Source: a virus
Direction: 5' to 3' (one strand)
DNA: 45,535 nucleotides
IMG/VR virus record: IMGVR_UViG_3300017917_000263
Coordinates: 1-45,535 of that record
Notes under the pieces: generated by a model
Seen by the model: only the letters and a program-made list of their open reading frames with translations
The model's database searches: none
What the model was told of the DNA's origin: nothing
Translations under genes and position numbers: made by a program
Shown here: positions 14,456 to 22,147 of the stretch, piece after piece
Layout of the letters: each line of letters opens with the position of its first letter
Numbering within the stretch: the stretch's first letter is position 1

Positions 14456-16703
14456 CTTCACCTACTTTTGCAATTAGTTTTTGTTGAACATCAAAGACAA
14501 TTTCATCACCTTCGATTAGTGCGTTAATTGTAGCATTTTTAATCCGCTCAAACAAGATTTTTTTCGATAGAGGTACCCTAATTAGTTCATCAATTTTACG
14601 AGCTAAGGGTCGGGCGCCCATCTTCTTGTCATAGCCCTTATCCGCAAGATACTCAATAACATTCTCACTCATGTTAAATGTGATATCGTGTGTATCTTTC
14701 AGAGTTTTCTTCAAGTCATCAGTAAATTTAATTACGATTTTCTTGATTGCTAGCATGTCTAGTTTACCGAACTTACAGATTAAATCGATACGATTTCTAA
14801 ATTCGGGCTTAAAGAATTCTTTCAAGGCTTTATCATCTTCACCCGTCTTTTCTTGCGAGCCAAAACCAATAGTATTCTTTTCACTATCACTTGCCCCCAA
14901 GTTACTGGTCATGATGATGATACAATTTTTAGCATTGACTTCTTTGCCATTAGTACCTGTAACTCTACCATCGTCAAGCAATTGTAAGAAGATGTTGAAA
15001 ATATCTGGGTGTGCTTTCTCTACTTCATCAAATAGTAGAATAGAATGTGGATTTTTACTCAAGTCGTTGATAAGTTTGCCTCCACCGAGACTACCTTCTC
15101 CGTAGCCAACATATCCTGGGGGAGCACCTAGTAATGACGACACATTGAATTTTTCAGAATATTCGCTCATATCATACTTGATAAGTGGCATGTCCAGATT
15201 GCTACTTAGCAGTCGAGCCAGTTCAGTTTTACCTGTGCCTGTAGGACCTAAGAACAAGAAGCTAGCAAGAGGTTTCTTTTCATTACCGATACCAGCGAAA
15301 CTTACATAGACTCTTTCAAGTACTTTATCAACTGTTTCTTCTTGACCAAAGAGTTTATCCTTGACGTTAGTTTCAAGTGACTGAATACGGTCATAATGGT
15401 CACCTTTCAACTTGTCAGCCTTAACACCAACCATGCGCTCGACTTGCTCATAAATCATGTCTTTGGTGATTTCTGCTTCTTTGTTCTCTAGTACCCGTTG
15501 TTTAGCACAGGCAGCATCAAGCAAATCAATCGACTTGTCAGGATTCTTGCGGTCGTGAATATATCGTGTAGCTGAGGTTACTGCCGCCTCAATTGCTTCG
15601 TCTGTAATATTCACATTATGGAACTCGTTAAGGCGACTGCTCAGTCCCTTGAGAATCTTAACAGTAGATTCATTGCTAGGTTCGTCAATTCCTACACGAT
15701 AGAATCGGCGCATCAACGCACGATCCTTCTCGAAACTTTCGTAATATTCTTCCCAAGTTGTACTTGCGATAACTTTTAGATTGCCCTTAGTGATTGCGGG
15801 TTTAATCATGTTAGCAAAGTCAACACTAGAATTGTTAGCAGAACCTGCTCCCTTCATAGTGTGCGCTTCATCAATGAACAATACCGCATTCTTTTTAGTA
15901 ATCAATGCCTCAAACACAGCCTTGATTTTTTCTTCAAAGTCACCGCGATACTTACTTCCGGCAAGAAGTGTTCCTACTTCAATACTATAGACTTCGTGAT
16001 CCAAAAGAAACTCAGGGACATTTTTGTCTACAATCATTTGTGCTAGACCCTCCGCAATCGCAGTCTTACCTACGCCAGGATCACCAACCATCAATACGTT
16101 AGACTTGAATTTCTTAGCCAGTACGTTAATGATATCGTTAAGTTCAGTAGCACGTCCAACTAGAGGTTCTAGTTTATTATTACGAGCCATTTCGCTTAGG
16201 TTCGTAGTATATTCTTCAAGAATTTCACTAGCTTGCTGGTCAGTAAGTTTGTTTGGCATATCTGTGTTTTTATACATCTTCTGCCAATAGGGTACAAACT
16301 CATTCTTATTGATTCCATATTTCAACAAGAAATAGTGAGCATGACTGTTAGTTTCGCTAGCGATACTCAAATACAAATCAATGGTAGTTACTTGCTTACG
16401 ACCAGTAAACAATACTTGCGTGATAGAACGATTCATTACACGTTCTAGTGAATTTGTCTTGCGAGGCTGTACTTCTTGCCCTTGTAGATTTTTAGCTTCG
16501 ATAGACTTTAAGTTATCGACATACAAAGTCAACTCTTTAATTAGAGTGTCTGTATCGGCACCGAAACTATCAAGACATTTTTTAAATGGAGAATGCGTTA
16601 CTAGTGACAGCAACAAATGTTCGATTGTACAGTATTCATGGCTCCTACTTTTCGCCAAACTTACCGCTTGCTCAATGATAGCTTCGATTTCTGGACTGTT
16701 CAT
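14421..16703 (-). CDS. clpA: ClpA-like AAA+ unfoldase with ClpP-docking IGF loop
   Basis: At 760 residues it is the length of bacterial ClpA. The N-domain (residues 1-145) is a Clp N-type helical repeat. AAA+ domain 1 has Walker A GDPGVGKT (207-214) and Walker B VLFIDEAH (274-281); domain 2 has Walker A GPTGTGKT (486-493), Walker B ILLFDEVEKAHP (555-566) and FRNR (635-638). There is no ClpB-type middle coiled coil. Residues 612-614 are Ile-Gly-Phe in the place where ClpA carries its Ile-Gly-Leu docking loop, so host ClpP binding is predicted. The AAAGGAT ribosome site lies 16 bases past dnaJ; both are probably read from the promoter at 17540. It may degrade host factors or process phage proteins. 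Confidence 0.93.
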   Translation of the reverse strand: MNSPEIEAIIEQAVSLAKSRSHEYCTIEHLLLSLVTHSPFKKCLDSFGADTDTLIKELTLYVDNLKSIEAKNLQGQEVQPRKTNSLERVMNRSITQVLFTGRKQVTTIDLYLSIASETNSHAHYFLLKYGINKNEFVPYWQKMYKNTDMPNKLTDQQASEILEEYTTNLSEMARNNKLEPLVGRATELNDIINVLAKKFKSNVLMVGDPGVGKTAIAEGLAQMIVDKNVPEFLLDHEVYSIEVGTLLAGSKYRGDFEEKIKAVFEALITKKNAVLFIDEAHTMKGAGSANNSSVDFANMIKPAITKGNLKVIASTTWEEYYESFEKDRALMRRFYRVGIDEPSNESTVKILKGLSSRLNEFHNVNITDEAIEAAVTSATRYIHDRKNPDKSIDLLDAACAKQRVLENKEAEITKDMIYEQVERMVGVKADKLKGDHYDRIQSLETNVKDKLFGQEETVDKVLERVYVSFAGIGNEKKPLASFLFLGPTGTGKTELARLLSSNLDMPLIKYDMSEYSEKFNVSSLLGAPPGYVGYGEGSLGGGKLINDLSKNPHSILLFDEVEKAHPDIFNIFLQLLDDGRVTGTNGKEVNAKNCIIIMTSNLGASDSEKNTIGFGSQEKTGEDDKALKEFFKPEFRNRIDLICKFGKLDMLAIKKIVIKFTDDLKKTLKDTHDITFNMSENVIEYLADKGYDKKMGARPLARKIDELIRVPLSKKILFERIKNATINALIEGDEIVFDVQQKLIAKVGEDGIIQVTTEKD

Positions 16704-16718
16704 TAAATATCCTTTAAA

Positions 16719-17531
16719 TTATTTGTTTTTAGAACGCAATATGCTGTCGGTTATTGCTGTGTCTATTCTATCAGGTATATATGGTTTAAGCAAGATAAAT
16801 TGGTCTCCAAACTCTCCATTAACTGGTAAACCCTCACGTGATAATCGTAACTTGTGCCCCGGCTGTGTTTTGGGAGGAACTTTGACCTCTAATGTTTTAC
16901 CGGAAACTGTTGTAAATTTGAACTCTCCGCCCACAATCAAATCAAATATATTAATGTCTTGAACACTGTATAGATGCGGACCATCCCGCTCAAACTTAGC
17001 ATTTGGCATTACCCTAAATTCTACTAATAAGATAGCGTCTTTGACAAGATTATCATAACGCATCGTTTGGCCATCTTCGACTCCACGCGGTATCTGTATT
17101 TTTATAATTTGGTTCATGCCATTGATGCCGAACTGTAATACCTGTTCGCCACCGTTATAAACTTGTTCTAAAGTTAAATGGACAATAGTTCTGTAACTAG
17201 GCATGTGTGGGCGATTTCCAAAAGGACTACCCGTAAACATACCATTGAAAATGTCGTTAATGTTGAACCCATTCATATTGAATTGGAATCCACCGGGGAA
17301 CCCACCCATGTTGTTAAAGTTAGGTCCATTTGACCCAAAAGGATTTGGGTTATCGTATTGTTGTTTCTTTTGTGGATCGCTTAGTGTTTCATAAGCCTGT
17401 TGAATTTTTTGAAACTGTGCGGTATCACCACCCTTATCCGGGTGATGAATACCTGCCATTCTTCTGTATGCTCTTTTTATATCGTCTTGTGTAGCGTTTT
17501 TTGCTATACCTAAAGTATCGTAATAGTCCAT
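16719..17531 (-). CDS. DnaJ/CbpA-like Hsp40 co-chaperone
   Basis: This is a 270-residue type II Hsp40. The J domain (residues 1-65) has the HPD motif at 30-32 (HHPDKGG), needed to stimulate DnaK. A Gly/Phe/Asn-rich linker runs from about 68 to 108, followed by a beta substrate-binding region (TIVHLTLEQVYNGG, then IQIPRGVEDGQ and EVKVPPKTQPGHKLRL). There is no Cys zinc finger, as in CbpA. It would recruit host DnaK to chosen substrates, perhaps feeding the ClpA-like unfoldase encoded next. It has no ribosome site; the sigma70-like promoter lies eight bases before the ATG. Confidence 0.92.
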   Translation of the reverse strand: MDYYDTLGIAKNATQDDIKRAYRRMAGIHHPDKGGDTAQFQKIQQAYETLSDPQKKQQYDNPNPFGSNGPNFNNMGGFPGGFQFNMNGFNINDIFNGMFTGSPFGNRPHMPSYRTIVHLTLEQVYNGGEQVLQFGINGMNQIIKIQIPRGVEDGQTMRYDNLVKDAILLVEFRVMPNAKFERDGPHLYSVQDINIFDLIVGGEFKFTTVSGKTLEVKVPPKTQPGHKLRLSREGLPVNGEFGDQFILLKPYIPDRIDTAITDSILRSKNK

Positions 17532-17539
17532 AATTATTG

Positions 17540-17568
17540 ATTTTAGCGAAAATGTCGCTATGTGTCAA
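17540..17568 (-). promoter_or_regulatory. Sigma70-type promoter of the dnaJ-clpA operon
   Basis: A perfect -35 TTGACA (17563-17568), a 17-base spacer and -10 TAAAAT (17540-17545) precede dnaJ. The spacer holds an AGCGA/TCGCT inverted repeat. The start codon is eight bases beyond the -10, leaving almost no leader. A late-type AATAAATA (17569-17576) directly abuts the -35, so early and late transcription are both possible. Confidence 0.8.
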
Positions 17569-17576
17569 TATTTATT
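17569..17576 (-). promoter_or_regulatory. Late promoter-like AATAAATA upstream of dnaJ
   Basis: AATAAATA overlaps the stop of the 18138 gene and runs straight into the TTGACA box of the dnaJ promoter. It matches seven of eight positions of the T4 late consensus. Confidence 0.4.
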
Positions 17577-18138
17577 TTGCTGCACCTTCGATTTTTTCTT
17601 TTGTTCTACCGTATGCGGCAATACCTAATACTGCACCCATAGCGATATGATATAAACCAGCACCTTGTAGTGTGAGTGGTTGCCATTGACTTGTGACATT
17701 ACCTTTACTCAATGCTTGTAATAATGACCAAAGAATAGGGAATAAAACAAAATCTGCTGTACATGTTGCCATGTATACCCAACCCATAGCTGGACGCCAC
17801 TTTTTGTTAATCCAATCAGTGTTGTCATTTTTTACTAAAACGTCAGCACCTTCTTGCATTGCGCCACCGGTGTTCTTTAGTGACTCACCTTGGTTATGTA
17901 CTACTTGAACTTGCGGAGTACTCGATTGTGTGTAATTCATTTGATTGTTTTGCACCATTGTAGGTTGACCAAATCCAGACATGCTAGGAGCTCCAAACGA
18001 GCTACTAGCCCCAAATGAACTACCTTGAGGGAATGATGGTACCATAGGATCAGATGCCAATGTTGCGTGATGTTCATCATTTGTTGCTATAGCATTATCT
18101 TGTGGACCTGATTTTCTTGCTAATAATGTTGTTGGCAT
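17572..18138 (-). CDS. Membrane protein, holin candidate
   Basis: The 188-residue protein has a long polar N-terminus rich in Ser, Gly, Gln and Asn (residues 1-105). Two hydrophobic segments follow: one after NKKWRPAMGW (about residues 115-140) and one near 158-178 (LYHIAMGAVLGIAAYG), ending in a charged tail (RTKEKIEGAAK). The K-x-WRP entry and G-R-T/S-x-EK exit resemble the three-TM holin family of gene transfer agents and phages, hence the holin suggestion. It is not next to the endolysin gene (28202). Alternatively it is a virion membrane or tail-tip protein. The start is closely coupled to the 18676 gene (TAATATG). Confidence 0.55.
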   Translation of the reverse strand: MPTTLLARKSGPQDNAIATNDEHHATLASDPMVPSFPQGSSFGASSSFGAPSMSGFGQPTMVQNNQMNYTQSSTPQVQVVHNQGESLKNTGGAMQEGADVLVKNDNTDWINKKWRPAMGWVYMATCTADFVLFPILWSLLQALSKGNVTSQWQPLTLQGAGLYHIAMGAVLGIAAYGRTKEKIEGAAK

Positions 18139-18139
18139 A

Positions 18140-18676
18140 TTATAACCCCGCTTTACTTATAAAATCTCTTAATAAATTATCAGGTTTATCAAATACGTTT
18201 TTAGTACCTAATCCTGATAGTTGTCTCATTTCATTGAGACCTTTTTCTTTACTGTCTCTATATTTTTGAGGACTTAGAATCAATATAGATTTAAGAATGT
18301 TCACATCACAATCGTAATCTTCATCGTTATACTTGATTGTCCAGTCTTTCTTTGGAATCGCTGTTAATGTCTCCATATCTTCGATGAGTTCGCATATTCT
18401 TTCTGGAACACTAGTTCTTCGATTCATTTCTACGAAAACTAAATATTTTCCGGGTGTTAATTCACCGTCACTAATCTGAGCATCTAACACATAATCGTAT
18501 CCACGCTCTAACCAATTAACTAAATCTTCACCCACTTGTTGACCTTTGACAATAAAGGCTAAGGTTACGATAGCGTCATCGTCACCCATTTTAGCAGAAT
18601 ATTCATCTACGGTGACTTCTGGTATGATTTGATTTTCTAAATCGTGGTAGTCTAGACCTTCTTTAAGAACTTTCAT
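18140..18676 (-). CDS. Conserved-type phage protein of unknown function
   Basis: The 178 residues are acidic in the first half (VTVDEYSAKMGDDDAIVTL) with an alpha/beta pattern, and include YLVFVEMNRRTSVPERICELI and a C-terminal helical tail. There is no signal peptide, membrane segment or known catalytic motif. The AGGAGG ribosome site lies inside the last codons of the upstream gene, and the start overlaps its stop (TAATG), so the two products are made together and may form a complex. I do not assign a function. Confidence 0.7.
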   Translation of the reverse strand: MKVLKEGLDYHDLENQIIPEVTVDEYSAKMGDDDAIVTLAFIVKGQQVGEDLVNWLERGYDYVLDAQISDGELTPGKYLVFVEMNRRTSVPERICELIEDMETLTAIPKKDWTIKYNDEDYDCDVNILKSILILSPQKYRDSKEKGLNEMRQLSGLGTKNVFDKPDNLLRDFISKAGL

Positions 18677-19299
18677 TACATCAATCCTCCTAGGCCGCCT
18701 CCGGGTGCGGATTGACCCGGTGGTTGTTGTCCTCCCATACCAGGCGCTTGTTCACCAGATTGAGCCTGGTCAGTCTGATTACCTTGTTTATCTAAATCTT
18801 CTTCATACGCAGTATCTAGTTCTTCTAAATCTACAGTTTGTCCTGCCAAGTCAATAGATCCCTCACGTATATCATTCATTAAGTCTTTTGGCATTTGAAT
18901 TCTAACTAACCAAACTTCTCGCTCGGTCATTTTAGGATAGTGAGTTCCGGGCTTATAATCTCCCGGATCTTTGATTTCTACTGGTACTTTAATTTTAGTC
19001 TGTTTAAATTTAATGTTACAGCCCACGCTTAATAAACGCTTTGCTCCTCTTGGATCGGGCATAAGTTTTTTAGGATACATGAATACACAGCTTACATCGT
19101 AACGTCTAACGTCTGGACCGTCAACTAACTCACCTAATTCCCAATTTTTGAAGGCGTATAAATCGCTTTCATCTAACACACGCTCAAAATCAAGTAAGGT
19201 ACTCATTGTACCGTCGCTGGTATACACGCCCTTTATGGTCGATATAATACTAGAATAATCTATATCATTAAAGAATTTGTCTGCTGGATTATTGCTCAT
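18676..19299 (-). CDS. Unknown phage protein with Gly/Pro/Gln-rich tail
   Basis: The protein has 207 residues from the ATG at 19299 (MSNNPADKFFND). The N-terminal about 150 residues form a mixed fold with VEIKDPGDYKPGTHYPK and EREVWLVRIQMP; a Glu/Asp-rich segment and a disordered tail (GMGGQQPPGQSAPGGGLGG) follow. I prefer 19299 because the late promoter GATAAATA ends four bases before it. An in-frame ATG at 19335 would need RNA from the upstream motif at 19360 and has no ribosome site. The function is unknown; it is coupled to the 18676-starting gene downstream. Confidence 0.65.
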   Translation of the reverse strand: MSNNPADKFFNDIDYSSIISTIKGVYTSDGTMSTLLDFERVLDESDLYAFKNWELGELVDGPDVRRYDVSCVFMYPKKLMPDPRGAKRLLSVGCNIKFKQTKIKVPVEIKDPGDYKPGTHYPKMTEREVWLVRIQMPKDLMNDIREGSIDLAGQTVDLEELDTAYEEDLDKQGNQTDQAQSGEQAPGMGGQQPPGQSAPGGGLGGLM

Positions 19300-19303
19300 G
19301 TTG

Positions 19304-19311
19304 TATTTATC
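19304..19311 (-). promoter_or_regulatory. Late promoter GATAAATA abutting the 19299 start codon
   Basis: Only four bases (CAAC) lie between the motif and the ATG, with no ribosome site, as at 10546. A TATCAT/ATGATA inverted repeat overlaps its upstream edge. Confidence 0.55.
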
Positions 19312-19359
19312 ATAAAATGATATTTGTATGAGCATTTAAAATGCTAGGGGACAGCCTAA

Positions 19360-19367
19360 TATTTATC
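19360..19367 (-). promoter_or_regulatory. Second late promoter-like GATAAATA in the phoH divergent region
   Basis: GATAAATA lies 60 bases upstream of the 19299 start and is followed by a 15-base palindrome (AGCATTT-A-AAATGCT, 19331-19345). It could provide a longer message for the minus-strand genes. Confidence 0.4.
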
Positions 19368-19397
19368 ACCTTAAAATGCGAAAAAAATACGCTATTA

Positions 19398-19406
19398 TGC
19401 TATATT
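19398..19406 (+). promoter_or_regulatory. Extended -10 promoter for phoH
   Basis: TGCTATATT is an extended -10 element (TGn plus TATATT, five of six matches), about 60 bases before phoH. I see no convincing -35. A small hairpin (GTGTT/AACAC, 19428-19444) lies in the leader. Confidence 0.45.
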
Positions 19407-19468
19407 AGTATGTCTTTAAATAACTTTGTGTTTTATGAGAACACGGCTCGACAAAAAAGGAGATTACT

Positions 19469-20254
19469 TTGAGCAAACGAAAAACCGGCGCTTTACGCCA
19501 ACAAGAACAAGACACACGCTACGCACACTCAAAGAAATATGATACACAAACTTTTTATGTGAAAGAATCTAAAACAATCAACTTCGACCAAAGTAGGACT
19601 AAGGTAAACACAAGACCTATCACACTAGTCCCCAAATCTTTGAATCAAGAAAAATATATCCTGGCACTTTTAGATGAGGCTACAGATATCGTTGTAGTCG
19701 GGGGACCTGCGGGTACGGGTAAAACTTACCTAGCTATGCAGGCCGCTATTAAGGCACTAAAAGAAGGTTCAGTAGAGCGTATTATCTTGACAAGACCGGC
19801 AGTTGGTGTTGAAGATGAAAAGCATGGATTTTTGCCCGGAGATTTAAATCAGAAAATGGAACCATGGACAAGACCATTGCTTGACGTACTGCGTGAATAT
19901 TATACAGCACGTGAAATCGCCCACATGTTAGAAGAACAGATAGTCGAAATCGCACCCCTAGCATTCTGTCGAGGTCGAAACTTTAAAAATAGCTTTATAA
20001 TATTAGACGAGGCTCAAAACGCAACTCCTGGTCAACTCAAAATGATTATGACTAGAATCGGTAACGGCAGTAAGATTGTAATTACTGGAGACATTGAACA
20101 AGCCGATAGAAAGACAAACGATAACGGTTTGTTAGATTTACAAAATCGGTTAAGAAAGGGGGTGATTCCAGGATTGCAGCAATGCCACTTTGAACTAAAA
20201 GATGTTCAAAGACACCGCATCATCGAACATGTGCTGAAACTATACAGCAATTAA
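19469..20254 (+). CDS. phoH: PhoH-like P-loop ATPase
   Basis: The 261-residue product has the PhoH ATPase core: Walker A GGPAGTGKT (residues 78-86), ILTRPAVGVEDEKHGFLPGD (substrate/helicase-like segment), Walker B FIILDEAQN (176-184) and a conserved VITGDIEQ. An N-terminal basic region of about 50 residues precedes it. PhoH genes are common in marine phages; the role may be RNA- or nucleotide-related but is unproved. The start is TTG at 19469, set by the AAAGGAG site six bases before it. It is one of only two plus-strand genes, with its own promoter region and a terminator shared with the convergent 20521 gene. Confidence 0.92.
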   Translation: MSKRKTGALRQQEQDTRYAHSKKYDTQTFYVKESKTINFDQSRTKVNTRPITLVPKSLNQEKYILALLDEATDIVVVGGPAGTGKTYLAMQAAIKALKEGSVERIILTRPAVGVEDEKHGFLPGDLNQKMEPWTRPLLDVLREYYTAREIAHMLEEQIVEIAPLAFCRGRNFKNSFIILDEAQNATPGQLKMIMTRIGNGSKIVITGDIEQADRKTNDNGLLDLQNRLRKGVIPGLQQCHFELKDVQRHRIIEHVLKLYSN

Positions 20255-20278
20255 AAAAGGGGCTTAGGCCCCTTTTTT
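20253..20278. terminator. Bidirectional rho-independent terminator between phoH and the 20521 gene
   Basis: The symmetrical stem AAAAAAGGGGC / GCCCCTTTTTT (11 bp, loop TTAG) starts within the phoH stop codon. On the minus strand it overlaps the last codons of the 20521 gene (KKGA and its stop). It should serve both converging transcripts. Confidence 0.9.
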
Positions 20279-20521
20279 GTGGAATTCTTCAATTCTAGAT
20301 ATGACCTCAGGATAAACAGTGCTGTAATACTGTTTCAAATCTTCAAAAGGCTTATTAATAGTTTGTCCTTCAATGACACACTTTTCTACCTTTTGTTCTT
20401 TAAAATCTAGAATGACATTACATGTTTGAATGTCACTAGTTTTCATGTTCCTACTGACACCAACCTGTTCATCAATTTGACCGTTAGGTTTTCTCAAATA
20501 TGTTATTAGCAAATATCTCAT
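20264..20521 (-). CDS. Small unknown protein after the clamp loader
   Basis: An 85-residue alpha/beta protein: RYLLITYLRKPNGQIDE forms a beta hairpin, and VILDFKEQKVEKCVIEG then a C-terminal helix follow. It lies directly after the gp44-like gene with an AGGAC ribosome site. Short proteins of this type are familiar next to replication genes in T4-like environmental phages, but I cannot name a function. It is too short to be the small clamp-loader subunit gp62. Its last four codons and stop are part of the terminator shared with phoH. Confidence 0.75.
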   Translation of the reverse strand: MRYLLITYLRKPNGQIDEQVGVSRNMKTSDIQTCNVILDFKEQKVEKCVIEGQTINKPFEDLKQYYSTVYPEVISRIEEFHKKGA

Positions 20522-21448
20522 TTATTGTCCTGTTAATTCTATAAGAGTTGCGGCTAAACTAATTTCAGGAATACCCACTAAACTCAAGTTTGCTAAACCA
20601 TTACGAATGATAATGATACTAGCGTCACGTTGTTCATTTGTAGAACCCCACAAATCTAAGTTGTTGTACATCCAACGATACAAATCTTCAATTCTACTAG
20701 GATAGAGGCTAAGATATTGAAGCAAGGTTTGTCTGCCCTCGTAGATTTTTTGTTCTTTGAACAGTTTTGTAGCCTCTAATAACAATTCATCTTCGCTGTT
20801 TGTTTCATTTTGGCTAGCAATTAGTTTACCGCTACTACTATTTACTTGAACTTGATTAAGACATTTACGTAAATCAGGATAAGTAGCTCCTACATATCCA
20901 TCTAATACATCCAAATCAAACTCTACGTTTTCTTCTAACAAAACTTTAGCAACACGTGTAGTAAATTCGGTCTTATCCGTTTTACTGATGTGAAACTCAT
21001 GGCATCTGCTCTTAAGTGCTGGTATAATTCTATGTTGATAGTTACAAGTCAAAATAAATCTAGCAGTCATGTGATATGCTTCCATATCATTACGTAATGC
21101 TGCCTGACCTGCCGGAGTTAGATAATCAGCTTCATCTAACAGAACAACTTTGAATTTACCAAAAGGCATCGTTTGAACGAAACCGACAATCTTGTCACGC
21201 ACAACGTCTACTGAGTTTTCTCGACTTGCGTTAATTTCTAGTACATCATAATCTTCTACCCCAAGTTCATGGATAAGAACTTTTGCTAGAGTCGTTTTTC
21301 CTGTACCTGGATCACCACTTAACAACAAGTGAGGAATAGATTCATCTTTAATCCAGCCCTCTACTTGTTGTTTTTGATTTTCATTTACGAAAACATAATC
21401 TTCTACTGTCTGTGGTCTGTATTTTTCTACCCAAAGTTGATTTTTCAT
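20522..21448 (-). CDS. Sliding-clamp loader ATPase, gp44-like
   Basis: This 308-residue AAA+ protein resembles RFC small subunits and T4 gp44. KYRPQTVEDYVF (box II), Walker A SGDPGTGKTT (residues 44-53), Walker B VVLLDEAD (101-108), sensor 1 RFILTCNY and the SRC arginine-finger motif are all present, followed by the helical lid and collar region. With gp62 it would load the gp45 clamp on primer-template DNA for phage replication; neither partner is in the window. The ATG overlaps the stop of the Bax-inhibitor-like gene (TAAATG). Confidence 0.93.
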   Translation of the reverse strand: MKNQLWVEKYRPQTVEDYVFVNENQKQQVEGWIKDESIPHLLLSGDPGTGKTTLAKVLIHELGVEDYDVLEINASRENSVDVVRDKIVGFVQTMPFGKFKVVLLDEADYLTPAGQAALRNDMEAYHMTARFILTCNYQHRIIPALKSRCHEFHISKTDKTEFTTRVAKVLLEENVEFDLDVLDGYVGATYPDLRKCLNQVQVNSSSGKLIASQNETNSEDELLLEATKLFKEQKIYEGRQTLLQYLSLYPSRIEDLYRWMYNNLDLWGSTNEQRDASIIIIRNGLANLSLVGIPEISLAATLIELTGQ

Positions 21449-22138
21449 TTATTTCTTTTCACCAAAAAGTTGTAACAAAGACAAGAACATATTAATGAAA
21501 TCTAGGTATAATGTCAATGCCCCTGAAATTTCAGCGGTTGTTGAATCGCCAGAATCCATTAGTTGCTCACGAATTTTTTGGGTGTCATAAGCGGTAAGAC
21601 CCAAAAAGATAATGATAGCAATTGCTGAGATTACCATTTGGAATACTGTACTACCTACAAAAATATTCACGATACTCGCAATGATAATTGCAATCAGTCC
21701 GATAAACATGAACTGTCCGATACTATCTAAATTTCGTTTAGTAAAGTATCCATAAACGCTCATAATCATAAAGAGTACACCTGAACCCATAAATGCGGAA
21801 ACGATACTACCCATATTGTACACCGCAAAAATAGTTGCGAAACTTAAACCCATAAGTCCGGCAAATCCACTAAGCACCAATACAGAACCCATAGTCCCGA
21901 TTCCGGCATTTAGTAAAATAGGTACAAGAAAAATGAATGCTAGAGGGGCAAAAATAACGATCCATTTTGTGAATCCAGTAAAGAAAAACTCTAACATTGC
22001 CGGGCTAGTACCTACCATGTAGCTTACAAACATACTAATGAACACTGCCAATGCCATGTAGCCATAAACACGACCCATAGCTTCATTGATTTGTGTCGCA
22101 GTTCTGTATGTTACATCATTAACTGTAGTATTAAGCAT
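21449..22138 (-). CDS. Bax inhibitor-1 (BI-1/YccA-like) membrane protein
   Basis: The 229-residue protein has a short polar N-terminus and about seven hydrophobic helices. The BI-1 signature is at the C-terminus: GLTAYDTQKIREQ, then ISGALTLYLDFINMFLSLLQLFG, and a short charged tail (EKK). In bacteria, YccA of this family modulates the FtsH protease and related members act as proton-sensitive calcium leak channels. The phage copy may dampen host FtsH or membrane stress during infection (inference). The ribosome site is AAGGAGA. It lies between the 22477 gene and the clamp loader, so it is probably expressed early to middle. Confidence 0.9.
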   Translation of the reverse strand: MLNTTVNDVTYRTATQINEAMGRVYGYMALAVFISMFVSYMVGTSPAMLEFFFTGFTKWIVIFAPLAFIFLVPILLNAGIGTMGSVLVLSGFAGLMGLSFATIFAVYNMGSIVSAFMGSGVLFMIMSVYGYFTKRNLDSIGQFMFIGLIAIIIASIVNIFVGSTVFQMVISAIAIIIFLGLTAYDTQKIREQLMDSGDSTTAEISGALTLYLDFINMFLSLLQLFGEKK

Positions 22139-22147
22139 AATTTCTCC

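Noticed and set aside
14421-16703. ClpB disaggregase
   Set aside because: No middle coiled-coil domain is present between the two AAA+ modules, the length is that of ClpA, and an IGF docking tripeptide is present.
16719-17531. Full DnaJ (type I) with zinc finger
   Set aside because: There are no paired CxxCxGxG motifs; the protein is the shorter CbpA-like type.
19300-19335. An earlier ATG (19335) for the unknown protein gene at 18676-19299
   Set aside because: There is no ribosome site, and the late promoter at 19304-19311 would be internal to the coding region. It is kept as a possibility only for RNA from the 19360 motif.
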